6,754 nucleotides of DNA from an uncultured Eubacteriales bacterium (GCA_902493665.1 CABUQL010000071.1:1-6754), one strand, 5' to 3'. Shown: positions 1 to 6,217, counted from the stretch's first letter. Made by a program: numbers and translations. The notes: generated by a model not told the origin, from the letters alone.

Positions 1-1446
1 TTTGAAAACATGGGCGCTCAGCTTGTTAAAGAAGTTGCAACAAAAACAAACGACATCGCAGGCGACGGCACAACAACCGCAACACTTTTGGCACAGGCTC
101 TTATAAGAGAAGGTCTTAAGAATGTTGCCGCAGGCGCAAATCCGATGATAGTAAGAAAAGGTATTAAAAAAGCAGTTGACGCAGCCGTTGATTATGTTGT
201 TAAAAACAGCAAAAAAGTAAGCGGCAAAGATGATATTGCGAGAGTTGCATCTGTATCATCTGCAAACGAAACAATAGGTAATCTTATTGCAGACGCAATG
301 GAAAAGGTTACAAACGACGGTGTTATCACAGTTGAAGAATCAAAAACTGCAGAAACATACAGTGAAGTTGTTGAAGGTATGCAGTTTGACAGAGGATACA
401 TTTCACCTTACATGGTAACAGATACTGACAAGATGGAAGCAGTTCTTGACGATCCGTATATACTTATTACAGACAAGAAAATTTCGAACATTCAGGACGT
501 ACTTCCGCTTCTTGAAAAAATCGTTCAGCAGGGCAAAAAGCTTCTTATTATCGCAGAAGATATTGAAGGCGAAGCGCTTGCTACAATCATTGTAAACAAA
601 CTCAGAGGAACGTTTACATGTATTGCCGTTAAAGCTCCGGGATTCGGCGACAGAAGAAAAGAAATGCTCAGAGATATCGCAATTTTAACAGGCGGCGAAG
701 TTATTTCGGAAGAGCTCGGTTACGACATTAAAGAAGCTACAATTGAAATGCTCGGAACTGCAAAACAGGTTAAAGTTCAGAAAGAAAATACAATTATTGT
801 TGACGGAAACGGAAACAGTGATGAAATTAAAGCAAGAGTTGCTCAGATTAAATCGCAGATTGCAGAATCTACATCTGAATTTGACAAAGAAAAACTTGAA
901 GAAAGACTTGCAAAACTTTCGGGCGGCGTAGCAGTTATCAAAGTCGGTGCTGCAACAGAAACCGAAATGAAAGAAGAAAAACTCAGAATTGAAGACGCTT
1001 TGGCAGCTACAAAAGCAGCAGTTGAAGAAGGTATCGTAGCAGGCGGCGGAACATCTTACATCAACGCACTTAAAGCCGTTGAAAAGGTAATTGAAGAAAC
1101 AACCGGCGACGAAAAGACAGGTGCACAGATTGTGCTCAGAGCTTTGGAAGAGCCTGTAAAACAGATTGCTAAAAATGCCGGACTTGAAGGTTCTGTAATC
1201 GTTGACAAGATTAAAAACAGTAAAGACGGTATCGGATTTAACTTCCTTACAGAAGAATATGTTGATATGGTTTCAGCAGGTATTGTTGATCCTACAAAGG
1301 TTACAAGAAGCGCACTTCAGAATGCGGCAAGCGTTGCAAGCATGGTTCTTACAACAGAAAGCCTTGTTGCAGATAAAGAAGACCCGAATGCCAATGCGGC
1401 AGGCGCAGCAGGTATGGGCGGCGCACCAGGAATGGGAATGTATTAA
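1..1446 (+). CDS. groEL: Chaperonin GroEL (Hsp60), 5'-truncated by window edge
   Basis: Group I chaperonin: a cytosolic double-ring ATPase that encloses and refolds non-native proteins together with GroES. The frame is open from base 1 and the first residues (FENMGAQ) match E. coli GroEL from about residue 66, so roughly 65 N-terminal residues are missing and the ATG at 10 is internal. 481 residues are visible. The nucleotide-binding signature GDGTTT lies at visible residues 21-26, with its Asp22 matching E. coli D87. EDAL near 331-334 holds the equivalent of catalytic D398, AGGG follows, and DPTKVTRSA starts at 430, matching D495. The apical domain (KKISNIQDVLP to KAPGFGDRRK) looks normal. 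The C-terminus is a Gly/Met-rich tail, as in most bacterial GroELs, ending GMGMY. groES is expected just upstream, outside the window. No break or missing key residue is seen, so this should be a functional gene. The stop at 1444-1446 is followed by a strong terminator. Confidence 0.98.
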   Translation, partial: FENMGAQLVKEVATKTNDIAGDGTTTATLLAQALIREGLKNVAAGANPMIVRKGIKKAVDAAVDYVVKNSKKVSGKDDIARVASVSSANETIGNLIADAMEKVTNDGVITVEESKTAETYSEVVEGMQFDRGYISPYMVTDTDKMEAVLDDPYILITDKKISNIQDVLPLLEKIVQQGKKLLIIAEDIEGEALATIIVNKLRGTFTCIAVKAPGFGDRRKEMLRDIAILTGGEVISEELGYDIKEATIEMLGTAKQVKVQKENTIIVDGNGNSDEIKARVAQIKSQIAESTSEFDKEKLEERLAKLSGGVAVIKVGAATETEMKEEKLRIEDALAATKAAVEEGIVAGGGTSYINALKAVEKVIEETTGDEKTGAQIVLRALEEPVKQIAKNAGLEGSVIVDKIKNSKDGIGFNFLTEEYVDMVSAGIVDPTKVTRSALQNAASVASMVLTTESLVADKEDPNANAAGAAGMGGAPGMGMY

Positions 1447-1458
1447 TAAGAAATTAGA

Positions 1459-1499
1459 AGCATAAAAAAGCAGATCATTAAGATCTGCTTTTTTATGCT
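1459..1499. terminator. Bidirectional intrinsic terminator between groEL and the ABC ATPase gene
   Basis: A perfect 18-bp inverted repeat, 1459-1476 against 1482-1499, is separated by a 5-base loop (ATTAA). The arms contain an A6 run (1464-1469) and a matching T6 run (1489-1494), so each strand reads a GC-containing inner hairpin (GCAGATC/GATCTGC) followed by a U run. It lies 12 bases after the groEL stop and 10 bases after the stop of the convergent ABC ATPase gene, so it can end transcription from both sides. Confidence 0.92.
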
Positions 1500-1509
1500 A
1501 TATATTTAT

Positions 1510-2241
1510 TTAAAGCACTTTGTTTAAAAAGTCGATTGTTCTGGGGTTTTGCGGATTTGTGAAAATGTCCTCCGGCTTGCCTTCTTCAACAATAACGCCC
1601 TCGTCGATGAATACCACTCTGTCGGAAACTTCTCTTGCAAATCCCATTTCATGAGTAACAACAATCATGGTCATACCGTCTTTTGCAAGCTGTTTCATAA
1701 CAGATAAAACCTCGCCGACCATTTCGGGGTCGAGTGCCGAAGTGGGTTCGTCAAAAAGCATAATATCAGGTTTCATTGCAAGCGCACGCGCAATTGCCAC
1801 ACGCTGCTGCTGACCGCCCGAAAGGCTTGACGGATATGCATTTGCCTTTTCCGCAAGTCCGACGCTTTTAAGAAGCTCCATCGCAACTTTTTTTGCTTCG
1901 TCTTTCGTGAGCGTTTTTGTGTCAACCGGAGCCATTGTTATGTTTTCAAGCACCGTAAGGTGAGGGAACAGATTAAACTGCTGAAATACCATGCCGATAT
2001 TTCGTCTTATCATATTTATATCTGCCTTCTTGTCGGTGATTTTAAATCCATCCACAATAACTTCGCCTTCCGTAGGAACCTCCAAAAGGTTAATGCAGCG
2101 CAGCATTGTTGATTTTCCGCTGCCGGAAGGACCGATTATGCACACAACCTCACCTTCGTTTACGGTTATGTCAATTCCTTTCAAAACGTGGTTTGAATGG
2201 AAGCTTTTTTTCAGATTTTTAATGATTACTTTTTCTTTCAT
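1510..2241 (-). CDS. Polar amino acid ABC transporter, ATP-binding protein (GlnQ/HisP family)
   Basis: Cytoplasmic ATPase of a family 3 amino acid importer. The 243-residue length is normal for GlnQ/HisP proteins. Visible motifs: Walker A GPSGSGKST at residues 37-45, Q-loop VFQQFNLFPH at 85-94, ABC signature LSGGQQQR at 140-147, Walker B with catalytic Glu MLFDEP at 161-166, D-loop SALD at 168-171, and the switch His in VTHEMG (H197). All catalytic residues are present. The start ATG lies inside the end of the permease gene (23-bp overlap, different frame), which points to translational coupling. A GGAGA site about 12 bases upstream lies within the permease reading frame. This is the last gene of the operon, and its stop lies 10 bases from the shared terminator. 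The family assignment is firm. The exact substrate (glutamine, cystine, arginine or other) cannot be read from the ATPase, so no specific gene symbol is given. Confidence 0.96.
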   Translation of the reverse strand: MKEKVIIKNLKKSFHSNHVLKGIDITVNEGEVVCIIGPSGSGKSTMLRCINLLEVPTEGEVIVDGFKITDKKADINMIRRNIGMVFQQFNLFPHLTVLENITMAPVDTKTLTKDEAKKVAMELLKSVGLAEKANAYPSSLSGGQQQRVAIARALAMKPDIMLFDEPTSALDPEMVGEVLSVMKQLAKDGMTMIVVTHEMGFAREVSDRVVFIDEGVIVEEGKPEDIFTNPQNPRTIDFLNKVL

Positions 2242-2911
2242 AATTTAAATTCTTCTCCAAATATTTTGAAATTATCATAAGCAATGATATTACAACAAGA
2301 TAATAAACTGCAACAATCATATAAGTTGCAAAAAACTGATACGATGCGCCGACGTAAACTTTTGCCTTGTTTACAATGTCTGCAAGACCGATAACCGAAA
2401 GTATCGAAGTATCTTTAATTGTGATAATAAACTGGTTTACCATTGAAGGTATCGCAATTTTAACCGCCTGTGGGATAACAACTTTAATCATCGTCCTAGA
2501 TTTGCTAAGTCCCAAGCTTCTTGCGGCTTCGGACTGTCCTTTGCTGACGGCTGAAATACCGCCTCTAAATATTTCCGAAAGGTAAGCGCCTGCATTTAAG
2601 CTTAGTGTTATAAGACCTGCGGTAAACGGGTCTATTTTAAAGTTTGCAAATGACGGGCCGAACGATTTAACAAGCTGCGGCACACCGAAATATACGATAA
2701 ATGCCTGAACGAGCATAGGCGTTCCTCTTATAATCCAAACGTATATTCCTGAAATTGCTTTTAAAATTTTACTGTTTGATATGCCCATAAGGCAAGTGAA
2801 AAACCCTATTACAATACCAATAATCAACGAAAGCACCGATACGATTACGGTAAGTTTGATTCCCTCCATTAAAAGAGGGGTAGCTTCATTTATTGTTCGT
2901 AAAAAATCCAT
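2219..2911 (-). CDS. Polar amino acid ABC transporter, permease (HisM/GlnP family)
   Basis: Integral membrane subunit of the amino acid importer, 230 residues, which is normal for the HisM/GlnP family. Hydrophobic segments lie at about 17-39, 54-78, 95-112, 160-182 and 193-216. The family marker RGTP is at 62-65. The cytoplasmic EAA loop, which docks on the ATPase, has its core EAARSLGLS at 128-136, preceded by SEIFRGGISAV. Because the operon carries only one permease gene, the transporter is probably a permease homodimer (inference). The start ATG at 2911 is preceded by a weak purine-rich site (AGAGAG, 6 bases upstream). That is much weaker than the AGGAGG of the binding-protein gene and fits lower expression of the membrane subunit. 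The 3' end overlaps the ATPase gene by 23 bp. No sequence defect is seen. Confidence 0.95.
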   Translation of the reverse strand: MDFLRTINEATPLLMEGIKLTVIVSVLSLIIGIVIGFFTCLMGISNSKILKAISGIYVWIIRGTPMLVQAFIVYFGVPQLVKSFGPSFANFKIDPFTAGLITLSLNAGAYLSEIFRGGISAVSKGQSEAARSLGLSKSRTMIKVVIPQAVKIAIPSMVNQFIITIKDTSILSVIGLADIVNKAKVYVGASYQFFATYMIVAVYYLVVISLLMIISKYLEKNLNYERKSNH

Positions 2912-2939
2912 AATTCACTCTCTGTAAGATAATAATATT

Positions 2940-2969
2940 TTCAGTACGGCACCAAAGTACCGTACTGAA
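2940..2969 (-). ncRNA. Intercistronic stem-loop between binding-protein and permease genes
   Basis: On the - strand RNA, 2969-2957 pairs with 2952-2940 to give a 13-bp stem with one G-U pair and a 4-base loop (UUUG). The outer arm is TTCAGTACGG. The G-U pair is a mismatch (C-A) on the + strand, which favours the - strand transcript as the folded molecule. No U run follows it in the direction of transcription, so it is not a classic terminator. A role in partial attenuation or in protecting the upstream binding-protein mRNA is inferred from its position. Confidence 0.6.
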
Positions 2970-2999
2970 TAAAAAATTTAGTATTTAAAACAACCTGTA

Positions 3000-3029
3000 A
3001 ATACTTTTTCAAAAAGTTTGAAAAGTATT
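3000..3029 (-). ncRNA. Stem-loop overlapping the stop codon of the binding-protein gene
   Basis: The arms 3000-3013 and 3017-3029 form a 13-bp AT-rich stem with one bulged base and a 3-base loop. Two bases of the binding-protein stop codon (3028-3030) lie within it. AGTATTT at 2980-2986 can also pair with AAATACT at 2999-3005, giving a competing fold. No U run follows on the - strand. It is AT-rich and so only moderately stable; a role is unproven. Confidence 0.4.
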
Positions 3030-3852
3030 ACTTTTTAACAACGTCTTCAATAGAAGATGCCGGGTTGTCTGCCGGAACAACAAGAATCTGTCCGTCATCA
3101 AAGTAACCTTCCGAGAAATCAAAAGTTTTCTTTCTTTCGTCTGTGATTGTCATACCTGCAATCATGCCGTCCGCCTGGCCCGACTGAACCGCTCCCATAG
3201 ATGCGTCAAAACCTTCGTTTTTAACTTCGTATTCAAATTTCTGGTCTTCTGCAACTGCTGCTAAAATGTCCATGTCGATACCTGTGTATTTGTTTGTTGC
3301 AGTGTCAAGAAATTCAAACGGTGCAAATGAGTTGTCGGAGTAGATTATATATTTCTTTGAAGGTGTAACTCCGCTTTCAATTCTTGCGGCATCGCTTTTG
3401 TACGATTTATCGCCGTATCCGTATTTTTTAAGGATTTCATCGTATTTTCCGTTTGCTTTGATGTTTGCAAGACCTGCGTTAAAGAGTTTCAAAAGATCTT
3501 CGTTAGTGCCTTTTTTAACTGCAAAACCGTAAGATGCGGGATTTTCGATATCGCCTACAGTTTTAAGTTTAAGACCTTCTTTTTTAATAGCCCAACCGAT
3601 AACTGAACGGTCCTCATAGCAAGCAGCGTTTGTTCCGTTCATAACAGCCTGATACATTGTCGGAGAATCTTCGTAGTAAACAACTTTGAATCCATACTGT
3701 TTTGCATACTCTTCGGTAAGCTGAGCACTCATAGTGCTTGTTTTTGCTGCAAGTGTAATTTCGCCGTTATTTTTTACAGCACCGTTGTTCTGACAAGCCG
3801 TAAATGAAAGACAAAGGATAGCAGCAATAATAAGTGATGCTATTTTTTTCAT
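3028..3852 (-). CDS. Amino acid ABC transporter solute-binding lipoprotein, circularly permuted SBP family 3 domain
   Basis: Extracellular lipid-anchored protein that captures an amino acid for the importer. Residues 1-20 are a lipoprotein signal peptide (MKKIAS, hydrophobic core, lipobox FTAC, lipidated Cys20). The order of the binding domain is unusual. Residues 31-147 match the half that is normally C-terminal: the ITLAAKTSTMSA strand-loop corresponding to 'VAVQxGTTS', then MNGTNAACYED with Asp81 at the position of the ligand-binding Asp, then YGFAVKKGTNEDLL and the closing GKYDEILKKYGYG. A linker (about 148-166) follows. Residues 167-260 match the half that is normally N-terminal: SDNSFAPFEF (172-181), KYTGIDMDILAAVAE, GFDASMGAVQSGQADG, TITDER (235-240, with Arg240 as expected carboxylate ligand) and DFSEGYFDDGQ. 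The protein ends at IEDVVKK, the usual hinge just before lobe 2. Total length, 274 residues, fits a single domain. ATG 3852 has AGGAGG 8 bases upstream. It is the first gene of the operon. Confidence 0.93.
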   Translation of the reverse strand: MKKIASLIIAAILCLSFTACQNNGAVKNNGEITLAAKTSTMSAQLTEEYAKQYGFKVVYYEDSPTMYQAVMNGTNAACYEDRSVIGWAIKKEGLKLKTVGDIENPASYGFAVKKGTNEDLLKLFNAGLANIKANGKYDEILKKYGYGDKSYKSDAARIESGVTPSKKYIIYSDNSFAPFEFLDTATNKYTGIDMDILAAVAEDQKFEYEVKNEGFDASMGAVQSGQADGMIAGMTITDERKKTFDFSEGYFDDGQILVVPADNPASSIEDVVKK

Positions 3853-3860
3853 AAATTCTA

Positions 3861-3866
3861 CCTCCT
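3861..3866 (-). promoter_or_regulatory. Ribosome binding site of the solute-binding protein gene
   Basis: The - strand reads AGGAGG exactly 8 bases before the ATG at 3852. It fixes the start, and the signal peptide begins directly from it. Confidence 0.9.
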
Positions 3867-3898
3867 GTTATGTATTATTGCCTTTTGGCATATATTTC

Positions 3899-3927
3899 AT
3901 TATACCATAACGTAATAATTTTGTCTA
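3899..3927 (-). promoter_or_regulatory. Sigma-A promoter of the amino acid ABC operon
   Basis: On the - strand the -35 element TAGACA (3922-3927, 5 of 6 consensus) is followed after 17 bases by a perfect -10 TATAAT (3899-3904), with an upstream TATGG that makes it an extended -10. Transcription would begin near 3892, leaving a leader of about 40 bases that holds the AGGAGG site and no clear riboswitch. A near-consensus match like this suggests strong basal expression. Confidence 0.88.
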
Positions 3928-4029
3928 CTTTAATTTATAATTTTAAGTAAATTTGTCATATTGAGGAATTCAAAACCTTTAAAAAGTAAAATAAAAAAGC
4001 AGAAAATGTCAAAAAAACTTTATAATTGA

Positions 4030-4058
4030 TTGACTTTTTTAAGTACATATGATACGAT
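4030..4058 (+). promoter_or_regulatory. Probable promoter of the GH3 gene
   Basis: The -35 element TTGACT (4030-4035, 5 of 6) is followed after 17 bases by TACGAT (4053-4058, 4 of 6), preceded by TGA so that it carries the extended -10 TG. The expected start of transcription is near 4065. It is weaker than the divergent ABC operon promoter, which lies about 100 bases away. Confidence 0.65.
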
Positions 4059-4082
4059 AACAGTAACGTAATATTTTAGAAT

Positions 4083-4088
4083 GGAGAG
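4083..4088 (+). promoter_or_regulatory. Ribosome binding site of the GH3 gene
   Basis: GGAGAG lies 8 bases before the ATG at 4097 and supports this start. The 244-base gap 3853-4096 otherwise holds only the two divergent promoters and AT-rich sequence. Confidence 0.8.
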
Positions 4089-4096
4089 ATTAGGCG

Positions 4097-5797
4097 ATGC
4101 AGAATAAAGAGAAATTTATCGACGGCATTATATCCAATATGACGCTTGAGCAGAAAATCGGTCAGTGTCTTGTTATAGGATTTGTCGGCACGGTTGTTAC
4201 ACCGGAAATTTTAAAAAGAATAAGAAAATATACTCCGGCAGGTATAAGAACAGGTCTTACTTTCAGAATAAAATCCGCAATTTACGACCCGTATGCTTAT
4301 AATGAAGAGTTTCTTGACAGAGTTATAAGACAGCCTAAGGGCACAGTTAAAGACTTTTGTCTTGATATCCCTGTTCCTCACTGCACAAACGAGGAATATT
4401 GCCAGTTTTTAAATACACTTAAATCATGCGCAGCAGAAAGCGGAGCAAAAATTCCGTTACATATTACGCTCGATATGGAAGGCGATTCAAGCGCAGACTA
4501 TTTCAGAGGCGGAATCCGTTATTTCCCGAGTCAGATGGGTATTGCATCAACAGGCGATGCAGAACTTGCACATGACTGTGCATGGGCAGCTGCCCGTCAG
4601 CTTACACCGCTCGGTTTTTCGTGGATTCATTCTCCCGTGCTTGATGTAAACACAAATCCCGACAACCCCGAAATCGGTGCAAGAAGCTTTGCAGAAGATC
4701 CCGAAACGGCTACAAAGTTCGCACTCAGCGCACTTAAAGGATATCAGGAAGCGGGACTTATCACAACCGGTAAACACTTCCCAGGAAGAGGAGCATCATC
4801 TCAGGACGCTCACAGCGGACTTCCCGTTATCAACGCAAGCTTAGAAGAAATGCAGGAACACTTAAAACCGTTCCAGGCTCTTATTGACGCAGGTCTTCCT
4901 TCGATGATGACTGCACACACGGTTTACCCGGCACTTGACGATTCGGGTCTTCCGGCAACACTTTCAAAGAAAATCCTTACAGATCTTCTTAAAAACAAAA
5001 TGGGCTTTAAAGGCGCTATCACAACAGATGATATCACAATGGGCGGAATCGTTGAAAAATTTGAGGTTTACAAAGCCTGCATTATGGCAATCAATGCCGG
5101 TGCCGACCTCATACTTATCCGTGACGAAAGCAATCTTCTCGATGAAGTCTTCGAAAAGCTTGTTGAAGCGGCAAAAACTGGTGAAATTCCGGAAGAAAGA
5201 CTCAACGACGCAGTACGCCGTACACTCTCTGTTAAATATGATTACAATCTTTTTGAAAATAATGCAATAAGACCTGTTAAAGATGCATCTTCGGGTATCA
5301 ATGACCCCAAAGTTCATCAGATTGTTCAAAGAGCGGCAGAAAAAACTGTTAAAAAACTCCGTGACAGAAAGAATATTCTTCCTCTTAAGAAATCGGATAA
5401 AGTCCTTCTTATAGAACAGGTTCATCCGCTTCATAAATTTACAAACGATCAGAACTGCCATCCGTCGCTTCTTTGGGAAAAAATGTTCAAATTCAGCGAC
5501 AATGTAAGCCAGGTTGAAACAACAATGGATTTTGACGAAAACAGCCGTAAACGTGTAATGGCAAGAATTGACGATGCAGATGTTATCGTTATTACAAACT
5601 ACTATTTCAGAAGATACGCAAACGGAAACGAATTTGTTAAATCGCTTATCGCAACGGGTAAACCTGTTGTTGTTATAACAAACTCTCCGTATAAATTCTC
5701 ACTCGTTGACGAATACGATACTGTTGTAATGAACTACGGTGCTTCCGTTGAATCGTTTGACGAAGTTGCAAAACTCTTGTTCGGCGAAAGACAGTAA
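4097..5797 (+). CDS. Glycoside hydrolase family 3, NagZ-like beta-N-acetylhexosaminidase
   Basis: A probable retaining exo-glycosidase acting on beta-linked N-acetylhexosamine residues, for example from peptidoglycan or chitin fragments. 566 residues; no signal peptide or membrane segment, so cytosolic. The N-terminal TIM-barrel domain covers about 10-385. It includes SPVLDVNTNPDNPEIGARSF (179-198), KHFPGRG (226-232), the D237-A238-H239 pair matching the Asp-His acid/base dyad (D-S/T-H) typical of NagZ enzymes, MTAHTVYPALD (271-281), and TTDD with the expected nucleophile Asp311. A C-terminal alpha/beta domain (about 405-566) follows, as in two-domain Gram-positive NagZ proteins. Oddities: about 45 extra residues near 51-100 with several cysteines; the usual DxEGGxVxR loop reads DMEGDSSADYFR (126-137); and GRG replaces GHG. 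Family and mechanism are firm; the sugar specificity is inferred. It is alone in its transcription unit, divergent from the ABC operon, so context does not add a substrate. Confidence 0.92.
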   Translation: MQNKEKFIDGIISNMTLEQKIGQCLVIGFVGTVVTPEILKRIRKYTPAGIRTGLTFRIKSAIYDPYAYNEEFLDRVIRQPKGTVKDFCLDIPVPHCTNEEYCQFLNTLKSCAAESGAKIPLHITLDMEGDSSADYFRGGIRYFPSQMGIASTGDAELAHDCAWAAARQLTPLGFSWIHSPVLDVNTNPDNPEIGARSFAEDPETATKFALSALKGYQEAGLITTGKHFPGRGASSQDAHSGLPVINASLEEMQEHLKPFQALIDAGLPSMMTAHTVYPALDDSGLPATLSKKILTDLLKNKMGFKGAITTDDITMGGIVEKFEVYKACIMAINAGADLILIRDESNLLDEVFEKLVEAAKTGEIPEERLNDAVRRTLSVKYDYNLFENNAIRPVKDASSGINDPKVHQIVQRAAEKTVKKLRDRKNILPLKKSDKVLLIEQVHPLHKFTNDQNCHPSLLWEKMFKFSDNVSQVETTMDFDENSRKRVMARIDDADVIVITNYYFRRYANGNEFVKSLIATGKPVVVITNSPYKFSLVDEYDTVVMNYGASVESFDEVAKLLFGERQ

Positions 5798-5813
5798 CAA
5801 AATAATCAAACTT

Positions 5814-5842
5814 AAGGCAATCCGAAAGGGTTGCCTTTTTTT
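5814..5842 (+). terminator. Intrinsic terminator after the GH3 gene
   Basis: The stem AAGGCAATCC (5814-5823) pairs with GGGTTGCCTT (5828-5837) over 10 bp with one U-G pair, closing a GAAA tetraloop of the stable GNRA type. A run of seven T follows (5836-5842). It lies 16 bases after the GH3 stop. Confidence 0.93.
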
Positions 5843-5886
5843 GTATGATTTATTTGAATTTTGTGAACAAAAACTGAATTTGTGTC

Positions 5887-5915
5887 TTGCAAAGCGGAAC
5901 AAAATGTGATATTAT
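5887..5915 (+). promoter_or_regulatory. Sigma-A promoter of the protease gene
   Basis: The -35 element TTGCAA (5887-5892, 4 of 6) and the -10 element TATTAT (5910-5915, 5 of 6) are separated by 17 bases, with TGTGA directly upstream giving an extended -10. Transcription would start near 5922, about 35 bases before the probable start codon. It sits between the GH3 terminator and the protease gene, so the protease is its own unit. Confidence 0.75.
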
Positions 5916-5942
5916 TAGATTAATGGTTACATTATTTTCCAA

Positions 5943-5948
5943 AGGAGG
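5943..5948 (+). promoter_or_regulatory. Ribosome binding site that points to an ATT start codon
   Basis: AGGAGG, within AAAGGAGGGG, is a near-perfect site. Eight bases after it comes ATT at 5957, in frame with a signal peptide (KIKNIKSFALPLALCLSF). The frame has a stop at 5921-5923 and no ATG, GTG or TTG between there and the TTG at 5987. That TTG is 38 bases from the site and would remove the lysine-rich n-region. Confidence 0.6.
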
Positions 5949-5956
5949 GGATTGAC

Positions 5957-6217
5957 ATTAAAATTAAAAACATTAAATCTTTCGCATTGCCTTTGGCGTT
6001 GTGCCTTTCTTTCGGCAGTGCAGCCGCATCGCAGAGCGACGTTAAAGTATACGTCAACAACGTCCGCATTGATGAAAAAACAATTCTTTCGGACGACAGA
6101 ACGTATATCCCCGTAAGAGCAGTCAGCGAAGCGATGGGGGCAAATGTTATGTGGGACGCAGCGTTTTTATCACATACACAGAGGATGACACAATTGCAAA
6201 GCTGGTTTCGGATGTGA
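5957..6217 (+). CDS. Secreted protein, copper-amine-oxidase N-terminal-like domain (5' part of a frame-broken protease gene)
   Basis: N-terminal part of an exported protein. From the ATT at 5957 the frame reads KIKNIKSFALPLALCLSFGSAAAS, a clear signal peptide: lysines, a hydrophobic core, then an Ala-rich region with a likely signal peptidase site. It is followed by a domain like the copper amine oxidase N-terminal module common in secreted clostridial proteins (VKVYVNNVRIDEKTILSDDR, then TYIPVRAVSEAMGANVMWDA). Such domains normally continue after 'WD' for about five residues into a 'tVxIT' strand. Here that strand (VFITYTED) continues in another frame, so the last residues of this frame (FLSHTQRM onward) are probably not native, and the stop at 6215-6217 is premature. 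If translation started at the TTG at 5987 instead, the signal peptide would lose its positive residues. The module's ligand is unknown; despite the name it does not imply amine oxidase activity. Confidence 0.6.
   Translation: MKIKNIKSFALPLALCLSFGSAAASQSDVKVYVNNVRIDEKTILSDDRTYIPVRAVSEAMGANVMWDAAFLSHTQRMTQLQSWFRM

Noticed and set aside
10..12. ATG at 10 as the start of groEL
   Set aside because: The frame is open to base 1 and the residues before it (FEN) continue the GroEL alignment; the true start is outside the window.
1991..2248. 85-codon + strand frame opposite the ABC ATPase gene
   Set aside because: Antisense of conserved Walker A and Q-loop coding sequence; no independent support.
3853..3892. 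Riboswitch or T-box leader before the ABC operon
   Set aside because: The expected leader is only about 40 bases and has just a 4-bp hairpin with an AAAA loop; too short for an amino acid sensing leader.
3927..3948. Imperfect AT-rich palindrome just upstream of the ABC operon promoter
   Set aside because: 9 of 11 positions match, but nearly all are A or T in a very AT-rich region, so it is not distinguishable from chance and fits no regulator site I know.
4964..5461. 165-codon open frame on the - strand inside the GH3 gene
   Set aside because: It lies opposite a clearly coding gene, resembles no known family, and has no convincing ribosome site. Its cysteine- and phenylalanine-rich composition is typical of an antisense shadow.
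6163..6169. Programmed -1 frameshift site at GTTTTTA
   Set aside because: The first three bases are not identical, as a canonical slippery heptamer needs, and slipping here would still leave the domain about three residues short; a deletion explains it better.
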